Of a stretch of DNA of 64,000 nt, positions 42,488-50,973 are shown one piece after another (position 1 is the first letter of the stretch; each line of letters begins with the position of its first letter). Below the pieces are notes generated by a model. It saw only the letters and a list, made by a program, of their open reading frames with translations. It had not been told where the DNA came from and ran no database searches. Origin of the DNA: an uncultured Clostridia bacterium (GTDB lineage Bacteria > Bacillota > Clostridia > TANB77 > CAG-508); assembly GCA_934162205.1 (NCBI GenBank), contig CAKPIA010000004.1:1-64000 (forward strand), read 5' to 3'. Made by a program: the position numbers and the translations under genes.

Positions 42488-43064
42488 TTTTTTCAACTTC
42501 CTTTCCTTTTAATCCGTTTAATAAGAAATTTAAGATATTATCTGCAATTTCTTTTTCGTCTAATTGTTTGTAATCCTCACTCCAGTCTATCATTAGTGCA
42601 ATATACATTTTATATATTAAGAAAGTCATAATATCAACGTTTTCTACTTTTATTTCGTCTTTTTCAATCGCAAGTTCCAATTGTTTTTTTATATAATTCT
42701 GAATTTCTTTGTCAATTATTCCTAAATTTTCCTTTAGTTTGTCATTTTTCAAAATTTCAGATTCTCTAAATAACATTTTTAGGAATTCACAATTCTTTTT
42801 GTATTTTAACAAGTTACAAATTACTTGATGTACAGTATCTAAAAACTCAAGATTTTTGTTTTCAACATCTTCTATAATTTTTTTCATGTTGCCTAATTCT
42901 TCTTTTATACAGTATTTTAATAATTCTTCTTTACTTTGGAAATAAGTATATACTGTTTTTTTAGTAACTCCTGCTTCACTTGCGATTTCATCCATAGATA
43001 CTTTTTTGAATCCATACTTCGTAAACAAACTTTTAGCTGCTACTATTATTTGCTCTTCCTTCAT
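42468..43064 (-). CDS. TetR/AcrR family transcriptional regulator
   Basis: 198 residues. N-terminal helix-turn-helix: IIVAAKSLFTKYGFKKVSMDEIASEAGVTKKTVYTYFQSKEEL seen in pieces (motif GVTKKTVYTYF). The C-terminal helical domain would bind a ligand. It is the first gene of the operon with the YhgE-type protein and probably represses it and itself through the AGTATA palindrome over the promoter. Confidence 0.9.
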   Translation of the reverse strand: MKEEQIIVAAKSLFTKYGFKKVSMDEIASEAGVTKKTVYTYFQSKEELLKYCIKEELGNMKKIIEDVENKNLEFLDTVHQVICNLLKYKKNCEFLKMLFRESEILKNDKLKENLGIIDKEIQNYIKKQLELAIEKDEIKVENVDIMTFLIYKMYIALMIDWSEDYKQLDEKEIADNILNFLLNGLKGKEVEKNAKNSK

Positions 43065-43100
43065 TGATTTTTACCCCTTTCTACACTAGTATACCGTTCT

Positions 43101-43137
43101 AGTATATTAGTATACTATTATTTATATGCTTTGTCAA
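43101..43137 (-). promoter_or_regulatory. TetR-yhgE promoter with overlapping operator
   Basis: Reverse strand TTGACA (43132-43137), 17-base spacer, TATACT (43109-43114). The -10 lies within palindrome AGTATATTAGTATACT (43101-43116), with another CTAGTATA copy at 43086-43093. Typical autorepression layout. Confidence 0.7.
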
Positions 43138-43209
43138 TACTATTTGTTCATAAATATGGAATATTTTTCTAATTTATCTTTTTATACTAATATATAAACA
43201 AAAAAGAAA

Positions 43210-43230
43210 CTATAATTTAAAATTATAGCT
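43210..43230 (-). terminator. Terminator after the 43-residue gene
   Basis: CTATAATTT / AAATTATAG hairpin followed on the reverse strand by TTTCTTTTTT. Confidence 0.7.
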
Positions 43231-43243
43231 TCTAATTATGATT

Positions 43244-43375
43244 TTATTTATTTTCTTCTTTTTTATTATCTTCTTTATTTTCTATCTCATATCCGTAACC
43301 ATTTAACATTTTACTAACTGATTTTATAACATCATCTAAATTTTCATCATAGTCATCCTTTACTAAATTAAACAT
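43244..43375 (-). CDS. Small acidic protein, 43 residues
   Basis: Starts MFNLVKDDYDENLDDVIKSV with a further MLNGYGYEIENKE and a Lys/Glu-rich tail. ATG 43375 follows TGGAGGTTGTT. It is 36 bases downstream of oapA with a terminator-like hairpin between. No family recognised. Possibly part of the OLE-oapA transcription unit. Confidence 0.65.
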   Translation of the reverse strand: MFNLVKDDYDENLDDVIKSVSKMLNGYGYEIENKEDNKKEENK

Positions 43376-43394
43376 AACAACCTCCATATATAAA

Positions 43395-43422
43395 AAAGAA
43401 ACCTTTCTATTTTAGTTTCTTT
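43395..43422 (-). terminator. Hairpin terminator at the end of oapA
   Basis: AAAGAAAC / GTTTCTTT stem, 12-base loop, T run on the reverse strand. Overlaps the oapA stop region. Confidence 0.6.
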
Positions 43423-43972
43423 TATTTTCTTTACTAAATTTATTTAATATTAATCCAACAATATGCACAATTTTTGTTGAATTTTCATTAGCAATTCCTT
43501 TTCCAATTGCTTTTCCGCTAATTGTGATAGCTGCAACTAATGCACTTATCAAGTATTGAATATTTTCGCTTATCCCAAAACTTTGAGATATTTTTATAGA
43601 AACCATTGCACTTAATGCACCACTCAATACTCCACAAATATCACCAACAACATCAGCACATATATTTGCAACCTTTGCTGAGTTTTTTATTAAAACTAAT
43701 GATTTTTTAGATCCTTCTACTTTTTTAGTAGCTTTTGCATGGAATTCATTTTCATTTGCAACTGTTACTGCAACACCAATTATATCAAATATTATACCTA
43801 CAAGTATAACCAAAAATAAAATTAATATTGCAAAACCAACTGATAATTTAGAAACTCCATTTGCTGATATATATGAAAAAAATAAAGATAATATAAAAGC
43901 TAAAGCAAATACTTGTATTGCCCACTTATTACTTGAATTATCCTTGTTTTTCGAGTCATACTTATCTTTCAT
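43412..43972 (-). CDS. oapA: OLE RNA-associated membrane protein OapA
   Basis: 186 residues, four membrane segments (about 18-36, 45-68, 108-128, 135-158). The block LVGIIFDIIGVAVTVANENEFHAKATKKVEGSKK followed by ADVVGDICGVLSGALSA (quoted in part) fits my memory of OapA, which anchors the giant OLE ribonucleoprotein to the membrane. The 740-bp non-coding stretch directly upstream is the expected OLE RNA, and the pairing is diagnostic. OLE complexes are linked to stress from cold, short alcohols and magnesium. ATG follows AAGGAGAAAAAATTTAAT. Confidence 0.78.
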   Translation of the reverse strand: MKDKYDSKNKDNSSNKWAIQVFALAFILSLFFSYISANGVSKLSVGFAILILFLVILVGIIFDIIGVAVTVANENEFHAKATKKVEGSKKSLVLIKNSAKVANICADVVGDICGVLSGALSAMVSIKISQSFGISENIQYLISALVAAITISGKAIGKGIANENSTKIVHIVGLILNKFSKENKRN

Positions 43973-43989
43973 ATTAAATTTTTTCTCCT

Positions 43990-44565
43990 TAATTTATATA
44001 GTTTAAGATGGTAAAGTCTAAGTAAATTTTACGGTTTAGGTCTAGTCGAATTTCTCTATTCTCTACTTGGCATTACTGCCTTAGCCGTTTCCATTTCAAG
44101 AGAACATCCACTATATAAATAGCAGCCACCAGATCACCACTCAAATCCGTACCTTAATCCTTAGACTTTCATGCCTAAATGGCAAACATTCTAGAAGTTT
44201 TCCTTAATATACTTTAAATTACTACTAGTTTCTTTTGCAAAAGAAATTTCATATCAAGAACAAATAAAATTTGGCCGGATTTTATTTACTCCGTTAAAAT
44301 AATCCCAATACTTTCACTCAAAACAGGCTACACTATGTTTTGTGTCTTGGCACTCGACATAGGTTACACTTAAATTTCTATTTAAGTCTCCGCAAAACCA
44401 GGGGTTAATATGTATGCCGTTACATATCGCCCTAATTTCTATACTCCCTGAAAATACGCAAAACTGGCATTCCGCGCACAAACAAGAAACTTCAACGATA
44501 TGCCCTTTAGTGGATTTTTAGCCCCACCCTCATAGTAATTAGTATAACTAGAATAATGCACCATC
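43990..44565 (-). ncRNA. ole: OLE RNA (ornate, large, extremophilic)
   Basis: A non-coding stretch of about 575 bases, close to the known OLE size (around 600). It is much more GC-rich and structured than other gaps: for example GTGCCAAGACACAAAAC, AACCTATGTCGAGTGCC, CTGGTGGCTG and GGGATTATTTTAACGGAGT on the reverse strand, with local hairpins such as CTTAAAT / ATTTAAG. Its own promoter (TATAAT at 44572-44577) would start it near 44565, and it ends just before oapA, the usual order. No reading frame of use. The call rests mainly on size, position and partner gene; exact ends are estimates. Confidence 0.72.
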
Positions 44566-44571
44566 TGTTAT

Positions 44572-44600
44572 ATTATACCAAATCCTGTAAATTTTTCAAG
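44572..44600 (-). promoter_or_regulatory. Promoter for OLE RNA and oapA
   Basis: Reverse strand TTGAAA about 16 bases before a perfect TATAAT (44572-44577). Confidence 0.65.
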
Positions 44601-44715
44601 CATCTAACTAGCTAAATCTAGGTCTTTTTTAATTAAATATGTTAAAAAAATTTTTATTTTTCATTTTTTAACACTTTTTTAAATTGATTCTCTTATTTTC
44701 TTCGTTTTTCTTTAT

Positions 44716-45291
44716 TTAAAAACCTATAAACTCTCTTAAAATATTTTTTGTATCTTCCAAGTCGCCATCATTTGCAATTTCTAATGTTTTTATATTCGAA
44801 TATTTTTCTTTTATTTCTTCAGCCATTTCTAAATATTTATTTTGTTGATTTATACTATTTTCGGCTTTAAATTTTGCATACTCTGGAACTGCTTTTCCTT
44901 CTCTTTTTAATCTTTTTTCATATAATGTCTCATCTTTTAAATATAATGTTATATAATAAATTTCAAAATCTAATTTACTAAATTTATCTAGTAACTTTTC
45001 ATAAACAGGTGTAAATGAATATTCTTTTAAACCTAATCTGCAATAATTTTCTTCTGTAAAGAATGTTCTATCAAATAATAAATTTATGCTTGTATTTTGC
45101 AACTTCTCTATATATTCTAATAAATCCACATACATTTTTTCGGCTTTTTTTAGTCCTTCCGGTGAACTATCTGCTGTTCCACTTAATCTATATAAATTTG
45201 TATATTTTAAACTATGTCTTAAAAAATCAGTTATTGTTGTTTTCCCGGCACCCTGAGCGCCTTCTACCACTATTAATTTTGAATTTGCCAT
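44716..45291 (-). CDS. Deoxynucleoside/thymidylate kinase-like P-loop protein
   Basis: 191 residues. Walker A VEGAQGAGKTTITDFL near residue 9, the LFDRTFFTE (DR(S/T) motif) near 72 for substrate binding, and a lid-like KRLKREGKAVP near 130. It resembles dNK/dTMP kinases that phosphorylate deoxynucleosides or their monophosphates, but is too divergent to name. ATG follows AAGGAGGAATCTAAA. Single gene just upstream of OLE RNA. Confidence 0.8.
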   Translation of the reverse strand: MANSKLIVVEGAQGAGKTTITDFLRHSLKYTNLYRLSGTADSSPEGLKKAEKMYVDLLEYIEKLQNTSINLLFDRTFFTEENYCRLGLKEYSFTPVYEKLLDKFSKLDFEIYYITLYLKDETLYEKRLKREGKAVPEYAKFKAENSINQQNKYLEMAEEIKEKYSNIKTLEIANDGDLEDTKNILREFIGF

Positions 45292-45434
45292 ATTTTAGAT
45301 TCCTCCTTTTTTTATATTATATATTTTAAAATTATATATGTAAAGTTTTTTAAAAATTTATTAATATATCATTTTTTCATACATATACTTTAATATGTAC
45401 ATACACATATTTTACAAATTTCGAGTTTTTTCTA

Positions 45435-45462
45435 TTGACTTTACTATATAAAACATTATAAA
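45435..45462 (+). promoter_or_regulatory. Promoter for the 230-residue membrane protein
   Basis: TTGACT (45435-45440), 16-base spacer, TATAAA (45457-45462). Confidence 0.6.
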
Positions 45463-45493
45463 ATTATTTTATAAATTAAAAGGAGGAATTAAT

Positions 45494-46186
45494 ATGGTTA
45501 AAGAATTTTTCAAAAAAACATTAGAAGAATTAAAAAATCCAGTAACAACAATACTTGAAAAATCTAAAACAGAAACTTTAAAAAAAGGATGTATTAAAGC
45601 TGCAATATTATCACTAGTAATGGCTGTTGTAAGCATTTTATCAAAAGTAATAAGTATCTTTTCTAGATATTCTAGTAAAAGTTCTTGGTACAAAAATTAC
45701 TCTGCTTCAGAATTATGGTCAAAAAGATGGGATGCAATTGGCGATGCTGAATTATTCTCTAGTTTCATTAGATCTTTTGTAATTTCTGCATTAGTTATTG
45801 CAATATTTGCGCTAATATTATTTGTAATAGCAAAATTAGTTAAAAAATCTAAAGATTATACAGTAACTTTATCTATGGTAAATACAACATTATCTGTTTA
45901 TGTTGTAGCAATTGTATTAAATCTTATCATTTCTTTAATATATGCACCTTTAGGAATTCTTTTATTATATGCCGTAATAGTATATGCATCATTAAGTCTT
46001 ATGAGTGCATTTAGAATTTCTTTAGAAGTTGACGATACAAACAAACTTATTTTAGTATCTACAGCAGTTTTAACAGCAGTAGTTTTAATTGCATCAGTCA
46101 TTGTTTATGCAATAATTGGTAACTCAATAGCTACAATAGGTTCATCTATGAAAGATTTAGAATCTTTAACAGATTTAATAAAATAA
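45494..46186 (+). CDS. Five-segment membrane protein, unknown function
   Basis: 230 residues with hydrophobic segments near 38-58, 96-118, 135-155, 158-175 and 190-212. An amphipathic lysine-rich N terminus and a polar tail. The layout looks like a YIP1-type membrane protein but I cannot confirm the family. ATG follows AAAGGAGGAATTAAT. Single gene with promoter and terminator. Confidence 0.7.
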   Translation: MVKEFFKKTLEELKNPVTTILEKSKTETLKKGCIKAAILSLVMAVVSILSKVISIFSRYSSKSSWYKNYSASELWSKRWDAIGDAELFSSFIRSFVISALVIAIFALILFVIAKLVKKSKDYTVTLSMVNTTLSVYVVAIVLNLIISLIYAPLGILLLYAVIVYASLSLMSAFRISLEVDDTNKLILVSTAVLTAVVLIASVIVYAIIGNSIATIGSSMKDLESLTDLIK

Positions 46187-46187
46187 T

Positions 46188-46218
46188 AAAAAAATCCTCT
46201 AAAAAAGAGGATTTTTTT
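46188..46218 (+). terminator. Terminator after the membrane protein gene
   Basis: AAAAATCCTCT / AGAGGATTTTT stem followed by Ts. Confidence 0.88.
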
Positions 46219-46287
46219 ATATCATGACTTAATTTTGGAATATTTTTCTCTTAACTGTCATATAATAATTATATATTCTAAAAAGTA

Positions 46288-46316
46288 TTGACATTAATCA
46301 AAAAAAGAGTTATACT
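46288..46316 (+). promoter_or_regulatory. Promoter for tRNA-fMet
   Basis: TTGACA (46288-46293), 17-base spacer, TATACT (46311-46316), 17 bases before the tRNA. Confidence 0.75.
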
Positions 46317-46333
46317 AATTAAGTATTAAACAT

Positions 46334-46409
<76 letters not shown>

Positions 46410-46418
46410 AGTTATTTA

Positions 46419-46447
46419 AAGCATTTGCTAAATCTTAGCAAATGCTT
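46419..46447 (+). terminator. Terminator after tRNA-fMet
   Basis: AAGCATTTGCTA / TAGCAAATGCTT 12-bp stem followed by ATTTTTAT. The same hairpin is kept in the remnant copies. Confidence 0.85.
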
Positions 46448-46489
46448 ATTTTTATATTTTATTGTATTTAGATCAATTTAATTATTTTT

Positions 46490-47128
46490 CTATTTAACAA
46501 TTATATATTTTTTAATTTTTTCAAATTTAGCCTCACCTATTCCACTAACATTCTTAATATCTTCAATTTTAGAAAACTTTCCTTTTTCCTTTCTATAATT
46601 TACTATTTTACTGGCAATTGACGGGCCTATTCCAGGCAAAGTTTCTAATTCTGTTTGACTCGCACTATTAATATTAACGATACTTTGTTTCTTTTGTTGT
46701 ATATTATTACTGTTACTTACAGTAGAAACTGTTTCTTCTGTCACGATTTCTTTATCATTTATATTAGGCACATTTATTTTCATACCGTCTTCTACAACTT
46801 GAGCCAAATTTATTTTTGATGTATCTGCATTTTTGGTTGTTCCTCCCGCTTTTTCTATTGCATTAAAAATTCTATCACCAGATTCTAATTCTATTATTCC
46901 AGGATTATTAATTTCTCCTGTAATATGTACAATTACTTTATCGCTTTCTTTACTTTCTGTAACACTATTTTCTTCTACAATATTATCTTCTTTTATTAAA
47001 ATATCATTTACCATATCTGTGCCAGTATCTTCAAAATAAAAATTATTATATATAAAATATATTATAATTCCTATAATTATTACCAATAATATTATTATGA
47101 TTTTTTTATTATTTTTTAAATTATTCAT
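46490..47128 (-). CDS. comEA: ComEA-type helix-hairpin-helix DNA-binding protein
   Basis: 212 residues: N-terminal membrane anchor (8-27), an SLBB domain (KVIVHITGEINNPGIIELES and FNAIEKAGG), a Ser/Thr/Asn-rich linker, and two helix-hairpin-helix motifs (INSASQTELETLPGIGPSIAS; VSGIGEAKFEKIKKY). ComEA binds double-stranded DNA outside the membrane for uptake in transformation. With dprA and comM in the window it points to a natural competence route. ATG follows AAGGAGGAAAAA. Confidence 0.92.
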   Translation of the reverse strand: MNNLKNNKKIIIILLVIIIGIIIYFIYNNFYFEDTGTDMVNDILIKEDNIVEENSVTESKESDKVIVHITGEINNPGIIELESGDRIFNAIEKAGGTTKNADTSKINLAQVVEDGMKINVPNINDKEIVTEETVSTVSNSNNIQQKKQSIVNINSASQTELETLPGIGPSIASKIVNYRKEKGKFSKIEDIKNVSGIGEAKFEKIKKYIIVK

Positions 47129-47230
47129 TTTTTCCTCCTTATATTTTATTTATATATTTTTAGTAAAAAGATTGAATTTTGTCTAAAAATAATATATATT
47201 ATCTTTAGATTTTTTTTAGGAGATTTTAAG

Positions 47231-48502
47231 ATGAGATTCAAAAGATTATTTATTTTTTTATTAACAACATTTTTACTTTTAGTTAATACATGTAGCTTTG
47301 CTACTGATTCAAATAGCAATTCTGATTTATTTATAAATTCTGAAGCTGCTATTTTAGTAGATTCTTCAACTGGAAAGATTCTTTTTGAAAAAAATGCAAA
47401 TCAAAAAATGTATCCAGCTAGTACAACAAAAATATTAACAGCTATACTTACTTTAGAAAATTGTGAATTAACAGATAAAGCAACTGTTAGCTATAATGCT
47501 GTTATGTCTGTACCATCTGGTTACTCTAATGCAGCATTACAAATAGGAGAAGAATTAACAATAGAAGAACTTTTACAAGTTTTATTAGTTCATTCTGCAA
47601 ATGATGCTGCAAATGTTTTAGCAGAACATGTAGGTGGTTCTATTGAAAGCTTTGCATCAATGATGAATACAAAAGCTCAAGAAATTGGTTGTAAAAATAC
47701 TCATTTTACAAATCCAAGTGGTAAACATGATAATGATCATTATACAACTGCTTATGATTTAAGTTTAATAGCTAGATATTGTATGAAAAATAGTACATTT
47801 AGATATATGGTTTCTCAAAAAACATGTCATATTAATGCAACAAATAAATATGATGAAAGAACATTTACAAATACAAATGATTTATTAAGAGTAAATAATA
47901 CAAATAGAAAAGATAATTACTATTATAAATACGCAATTGGTATTAAAACTGGATATACAAGTCAAGCCAAAAACTGCTTAATTTCTGCAAGCAATAAAGA
48001 TGGTTTTGAATTATTAGCTATAGTTTTAGGTGCAACACAAACAAACGATGGATTAAGTGCAAGATATGTTGATTCAAAAAATCTTTATGAATATGGATAT
48101 TCAAATTACACAATAAAAAAATTAAAAAGTAAAGATGATAAAATAACAGAAACCGAAATAGCTAAAGCTACTAAAGATACAAAAAAATTAGATTTGTGCA
48201 TTTCACAAGATATAACCGCACTAATAAAACAATCTGAAACAAATAACAATATTTTACCAACAATAACTATAAATGATAACTTAACTGCTCCTATTGCGAA
48301 AGGAACTGTTGTTGGAAATGTAAAATATGTTGTTGATGATGTTGAATATACTGCAGATTTAATTGCAGCAAATGATGTAGAAAAATCAACTTTTGTCGTA
48401 CAACTAATACAAATACTTTTATTATTAATTGTAATATTCATTATATATAAATTAATTACATCTAAGAAAAATAAAAAGAAAAGAAAAAAATTAATGTATT
48501 AA
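47231..48502 (+). CDS. dacF: D-alanyl-D-alanine carboxypeptidase (penicillin-binding protein 5/6 type)
   Basis: 423 residues; S11 family. Signal peptide 1-24, catalytic S64-x-x-K67 (PASTTKILTA), S122-A-N124, and K239-T-G. The C-terminal PBP5_C-like domain (290-380) precedes a membrane segment (about 385-407) and a basic tail, so it is anchored outside. It trims the last D-Ala of peptidoglycan stem peptides. The symbol is by family only; dacA or dacB would fit as well. ATG follows AGGAGATTTTAAG. Confidence 0.9.
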   Translation: MRFKRLFIFLLTTFLLLVNTCSFATDSNSNSDLFINSEAAILVDSSTGKILFEKNANQKMYPASTTKILTAILTLENCELTDKATVSYNAVMSVPSGYSNAALQIGEELTIEELLQVLLVHSANDAANVLAEHVGGSIESFASMMNTKAQEIGCKNTHFTNPSGKHDNDHYTTAYDLSLIARYCMKNSTFRYMVSQKTCHINATNKYDERTFTNTNDLLRVNNTNRKDNYYYKYAIGIKTGYTSQAKNCLISASNKDGFELLAIVLGATQTNDGLSARYVDSKNLYEYGYSNYTIKKLKSKDDKITETEIAKATKDTKKLDLCISQDITALIKQSETNNNILPTITINDNLTAPIAKGTVVGNVKYVVDDVEYTADLIAANDVEKSTFVVQLIQILLLLIVIFIIYKLITSKKNKKKRKKLMY

Positions 48503-48511
48503 TATAAAAAT

Positions 48512-48544
48512 AAAAGAAGTTCTTATTTTAAGAGAACTTCTTTT
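48512..48544. terminator. Bidirectional terminator between dac gene and rsfS
   Basis: AAAAGAAGTTCT / AGAACTTCTTTT stem with T-rich flanks on both strands, between convergent genes. Confidence 0.85.
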
Positions 48545-48573
48545 ATAATTCTCTGAAACAAACATTTTATTTT

Positions 48574-48906
48574 TTAATCATTATTAGGTATTTTTTCTAA
48601 AAGTTCTTCTAAATTATATTTTTGTCTTTCCGCTTCTGTAAAAATATTAACAATTACTTCATTGTAATCAAGTAAAATCCAACTACCTGTATTATATCCC
48701 TCAATTTTTCTAGGTAATATATTTTCTTTTTTTAAGTCAGTATCTAAATTATCAGCCAATGCTTTAATATGTGTACTTGATGTACCTGTTGCAATTACAA
48801 AATAGTCAGCAAGTGAACTCTTATTTTTAACATCATATGTTACTACATTTTCTGCTTTTTTATCATTCAATATTTTTTCTATTTTCTTTAATAATTCATC
48901 TTCCAT
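48574..48906 (-). CDS. rsfS: Ribosome silencing factor RsfS
   Basis: 110 residues of the DUF143/Iojap family. The core VVTYDVKNKSSLADYFVIATGTSSTHIKALAD and the end ARKIEG...GSWILLDYNEVIVNIFTEAER (read in parts; here LPRKIEGYNTGSWILLDY) are diagnostic. Binds ribosomal protein L14 and blocks subunit joining when nutrients are low. It follows the LCP gene by 6 bases. Confidence 0.95.
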   Translation of the reverse strand: MEDELLKKIEKILNDKKAENVVTYDVKNKSSLADYFVIATGTSSTHIKALADNLDTDLKKENILPRKIEGYNTGSWILLDYNEVIVNIFTEAERQKYNLEELLEKIPNND

Positions 48907-48912
48907 TTTTGT

Positions 48913-50301
48913 TTACTCTCCTTTATAATCTTTTCCTATTATAATAGTATAATCAACTGTACTTGAACTATTATAATTATTTTCTACAGTTCCTGTTCCT
49001 AATATATCTTTTATATCATTAGAAATAGTTGTACTACAATTTCTTTTATTTTTAATTTCTGTTTTTGTTTTTGTGCTCGTAGTACCAGTCTTATATACAT
49101 TATAACCTTCTTGTTTTAATTTATTTGTAGCTTTTGTTAAATTACTACTTTTTCCACTTCCATTTAGCAATTCTATTTTTATATCACTCTTATTTGATAT
49201 TAATGATTGTGTTGATACATCATTTGTTTGGCTTGTTTTATTATTGTCATTATCTAAAGAATTACTATCAGAATAATACAACTCTTCAACAAGCTCCTTT
49301 GTTTCTTTTTTGTTATAACTAAAGAACCACAATCCATTTATTTTTTCTGGTTCACCAGGCAATGTAGTTGATTGTAATTGACTTATATCATATTCTATAA
49401 TATATGGTATATAATCTTTTGCATTATCTACATTTATATTTGTTTTAACATTTTTATAGGCTATATCTATTAATTCATTTATTTTGAATATATTTTTTAA
49501 ATTTATAGTTTGCTTTAAAACTTGTGTTAAAAATGCTCTTTGAGTTTTCATTCTACCTATATCGTTATTTCCATACTCAGAAGAATATGTTGTTCCATTG
49601 TTATTGTGTCTAAATCTTACAACTTGTTCAGCCTGATTACCATTTAATTTTTGCATTCCTGATTTTAAATGTATATGCAAATCTTGAGTAGGATCATCAT
49701 AATCCATATCTATTGGAACATCAAAGTCAACTCCACCAATTGCATTTACCAAATCAACAAGTGCTCCAGTTTCTATAACAACATAATATTTTATATCCAA
49801 TCCAGTAATTTCATTTACTTCTTCTAAAATTTTCTCTGGTCCTTTTTGATATAAAGAATTTATTTTATCATATGAATCTGCTTTATTTCTACTAGTACCT
49901 ATATAAGTATCTCTAGGTATTGACAGCAAATTAGCTGTTTGATTTTTAGGATTATATGATGCAACTATTATTGTATCTGTTAATTTAGAAGATATATCTG
50001 TACTAACTCCTAGTAACAATACTCTAAATTCTTCTAAATTATCCTTGGTTTTAGAATCATGTCCTATTGCAGTTGCTATCATTCCACTTAATCCCCAACC
50101 ATTTTTATATGTGCTATATGCTACATATGATGCTATTATTATACATATAATCAAAAGTATTATTAGAAAAATCTTTAAACCTTTTTTCTTATTAATATTA
50201 TTTTTAGAATTATTTTTGTATCTATTATTGCTTTTATGTTTATAATTTGTTTTATTTTTCTTTCTAGAATTTAAATAATTTAAATTTTCATTTTTGTCCA
50301 A
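48913..50301 (-). CDS. LytR-CpsA-Psr family cell-wall ligase with LytR_C domain
   Basis: 462 residues. Basic Asn/Lys-rich cytoplasmic tail (1-45), one membrane segment (46-66), LCP catalytic domain (about 90-320) with LLLGVS, DTIIVASYNPKNQ, LLSIPRDTYI and MKTQRAFL, then a C-terminal LytR_C domain (375-455). LCP enzymes attach teichoic acids or polysaccharides to peptidoglycan. Start TTG after AGGAGTTGATTTT. Operon with rsfS downstream and cvpA upstream. Confidence 0.92.
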   Translation of the reverse strand: MDKNENLNYLNSRKKNKTNYKHKSNNRYKNNSKNNINKKKGLKIFLIILLIICIIIASYVAYSTYKNGWGLSGMIATAIGHDSKTKDNLEEFRVLLLGVSTDISSKLTDTIIVASYNPKNQTANLLSIPRDTYIGTSRNKADSYDKINSLYQKGPEKILEEVNEITGLDIKYYVVIETGALVDLVNAIGGVDFDVPIDMDYDDPTQDLHIHLKSGMQKLNGNQAEQVVRFRHNNNGTTYSSEYGNNDIGRMKTQRAFLTQVLKQTINLKNIFKINELIDIAYKNVKTNINVDNAKDYIPYIIEYDISQLQSTTLPGEPEKINGLWFFSYNKKETKELVEELYYSDSNSLDNDNNKTSQTNDVSTQSLISNKSDIKIELLNGSGKSSNLTKATNKLKQEGYNVYKTGTTSTKTKTEIKNKRNCSTTISNDIKDILGTGTVENNYNSSSTVDYTIIIGKDYKGE

Positions 50302-50340
50302 AAAATCAACTCCTATTTAGTTGCTAAAAATATATATTTA

Positions 50341-50964
50341 TTAAAATATAATATTTAAAATTGGATTATTGTAATAAATATATTTTGTTATAACAGATGT
50401 ATTTATTACAGAAACTATGCTTGAATCTTTTGTCATTGAAGAAATAAAATATATAATTGCAAGTATTGCTACTATTATAATTATTCCTTCTGCCAATCCA
50501 TAAACAATTCCTCCTACTTTATTAAATTGTTTTACAATAGGTAATTCAGCTAAAGAATTCGCAAAAATTGCTAATATCATTAATGCAATTCTTAATGCTA
50601 TAAATAATGCTATCATAACAATTATTCCAACAAGATTTTCAGAAACAGATTTTGCTGTTGTATTTACAACATCATTTTGTATATTTTTCTTAGTATTTTC
50701 TACATATTTATCAAGTGTTTTATTTTCTGCAGAATCATCTACTTCTACTGTTCCTTTTTCTATAATTACATTTGCTATTTTTTCGTCTAATTCTGTGTTA
50801 TTAATTACTATATTTGTTATTGGTCTATATAATATTATAGTTAAAATTAATGCTATTAGAAAAGCAAGAACTTTAAAAACTACTTTTACTAAACCTTTTT
50901 TATATCCCCAAAATATAGTAAGAGCTAATATGCAAATAAGTATTATATCTATTATTATTCCCAT
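50341..50964 (-). CDS. cvpA: CvpA family membrane protein
   Basis: 207 residues; four membrane segments (about 2-18, 27-47, 110-135, 155-180). IDIILICILALTIFWGYKKGLVKVVFKVL is the usual CvpA start. An insert of about 55 polar residues sits between segments 2 and 3. CvpA-type proteins are linked to secretion and biofilm; exact function unsure. ATG follows TAGGAGGAAAAA. Confidence 0.88.
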   Translation of the reverse strand: MGIIIDIILICILALTIFWGYKKGLVKVVFKVLAFLIALILTIILYRPITNIVINNTELDEKIANVIIEKGTVEVDDSAENKTLDKYVENTKKNIQNDVVNTTAKSVSENLVGIIVMIALFIALRIALMILAIFANSLAELPIVKQFNKVGGIVYGLAEGIIIIVAILAIIYFISSMTKDSSIVSVINTSVITKYIYYNNPILNIIF

Positions 50965-50973
50965 TTTTTCCTC

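Noticed and set aside
43990..44565. tmRNA, RNase P RNA or group II intron
   Set aside because: No tag-peptide frame ending in Ala-Ala, no RNase P core that I can recognise, and no intron-encoded protein. Position before oapA fits OLE.
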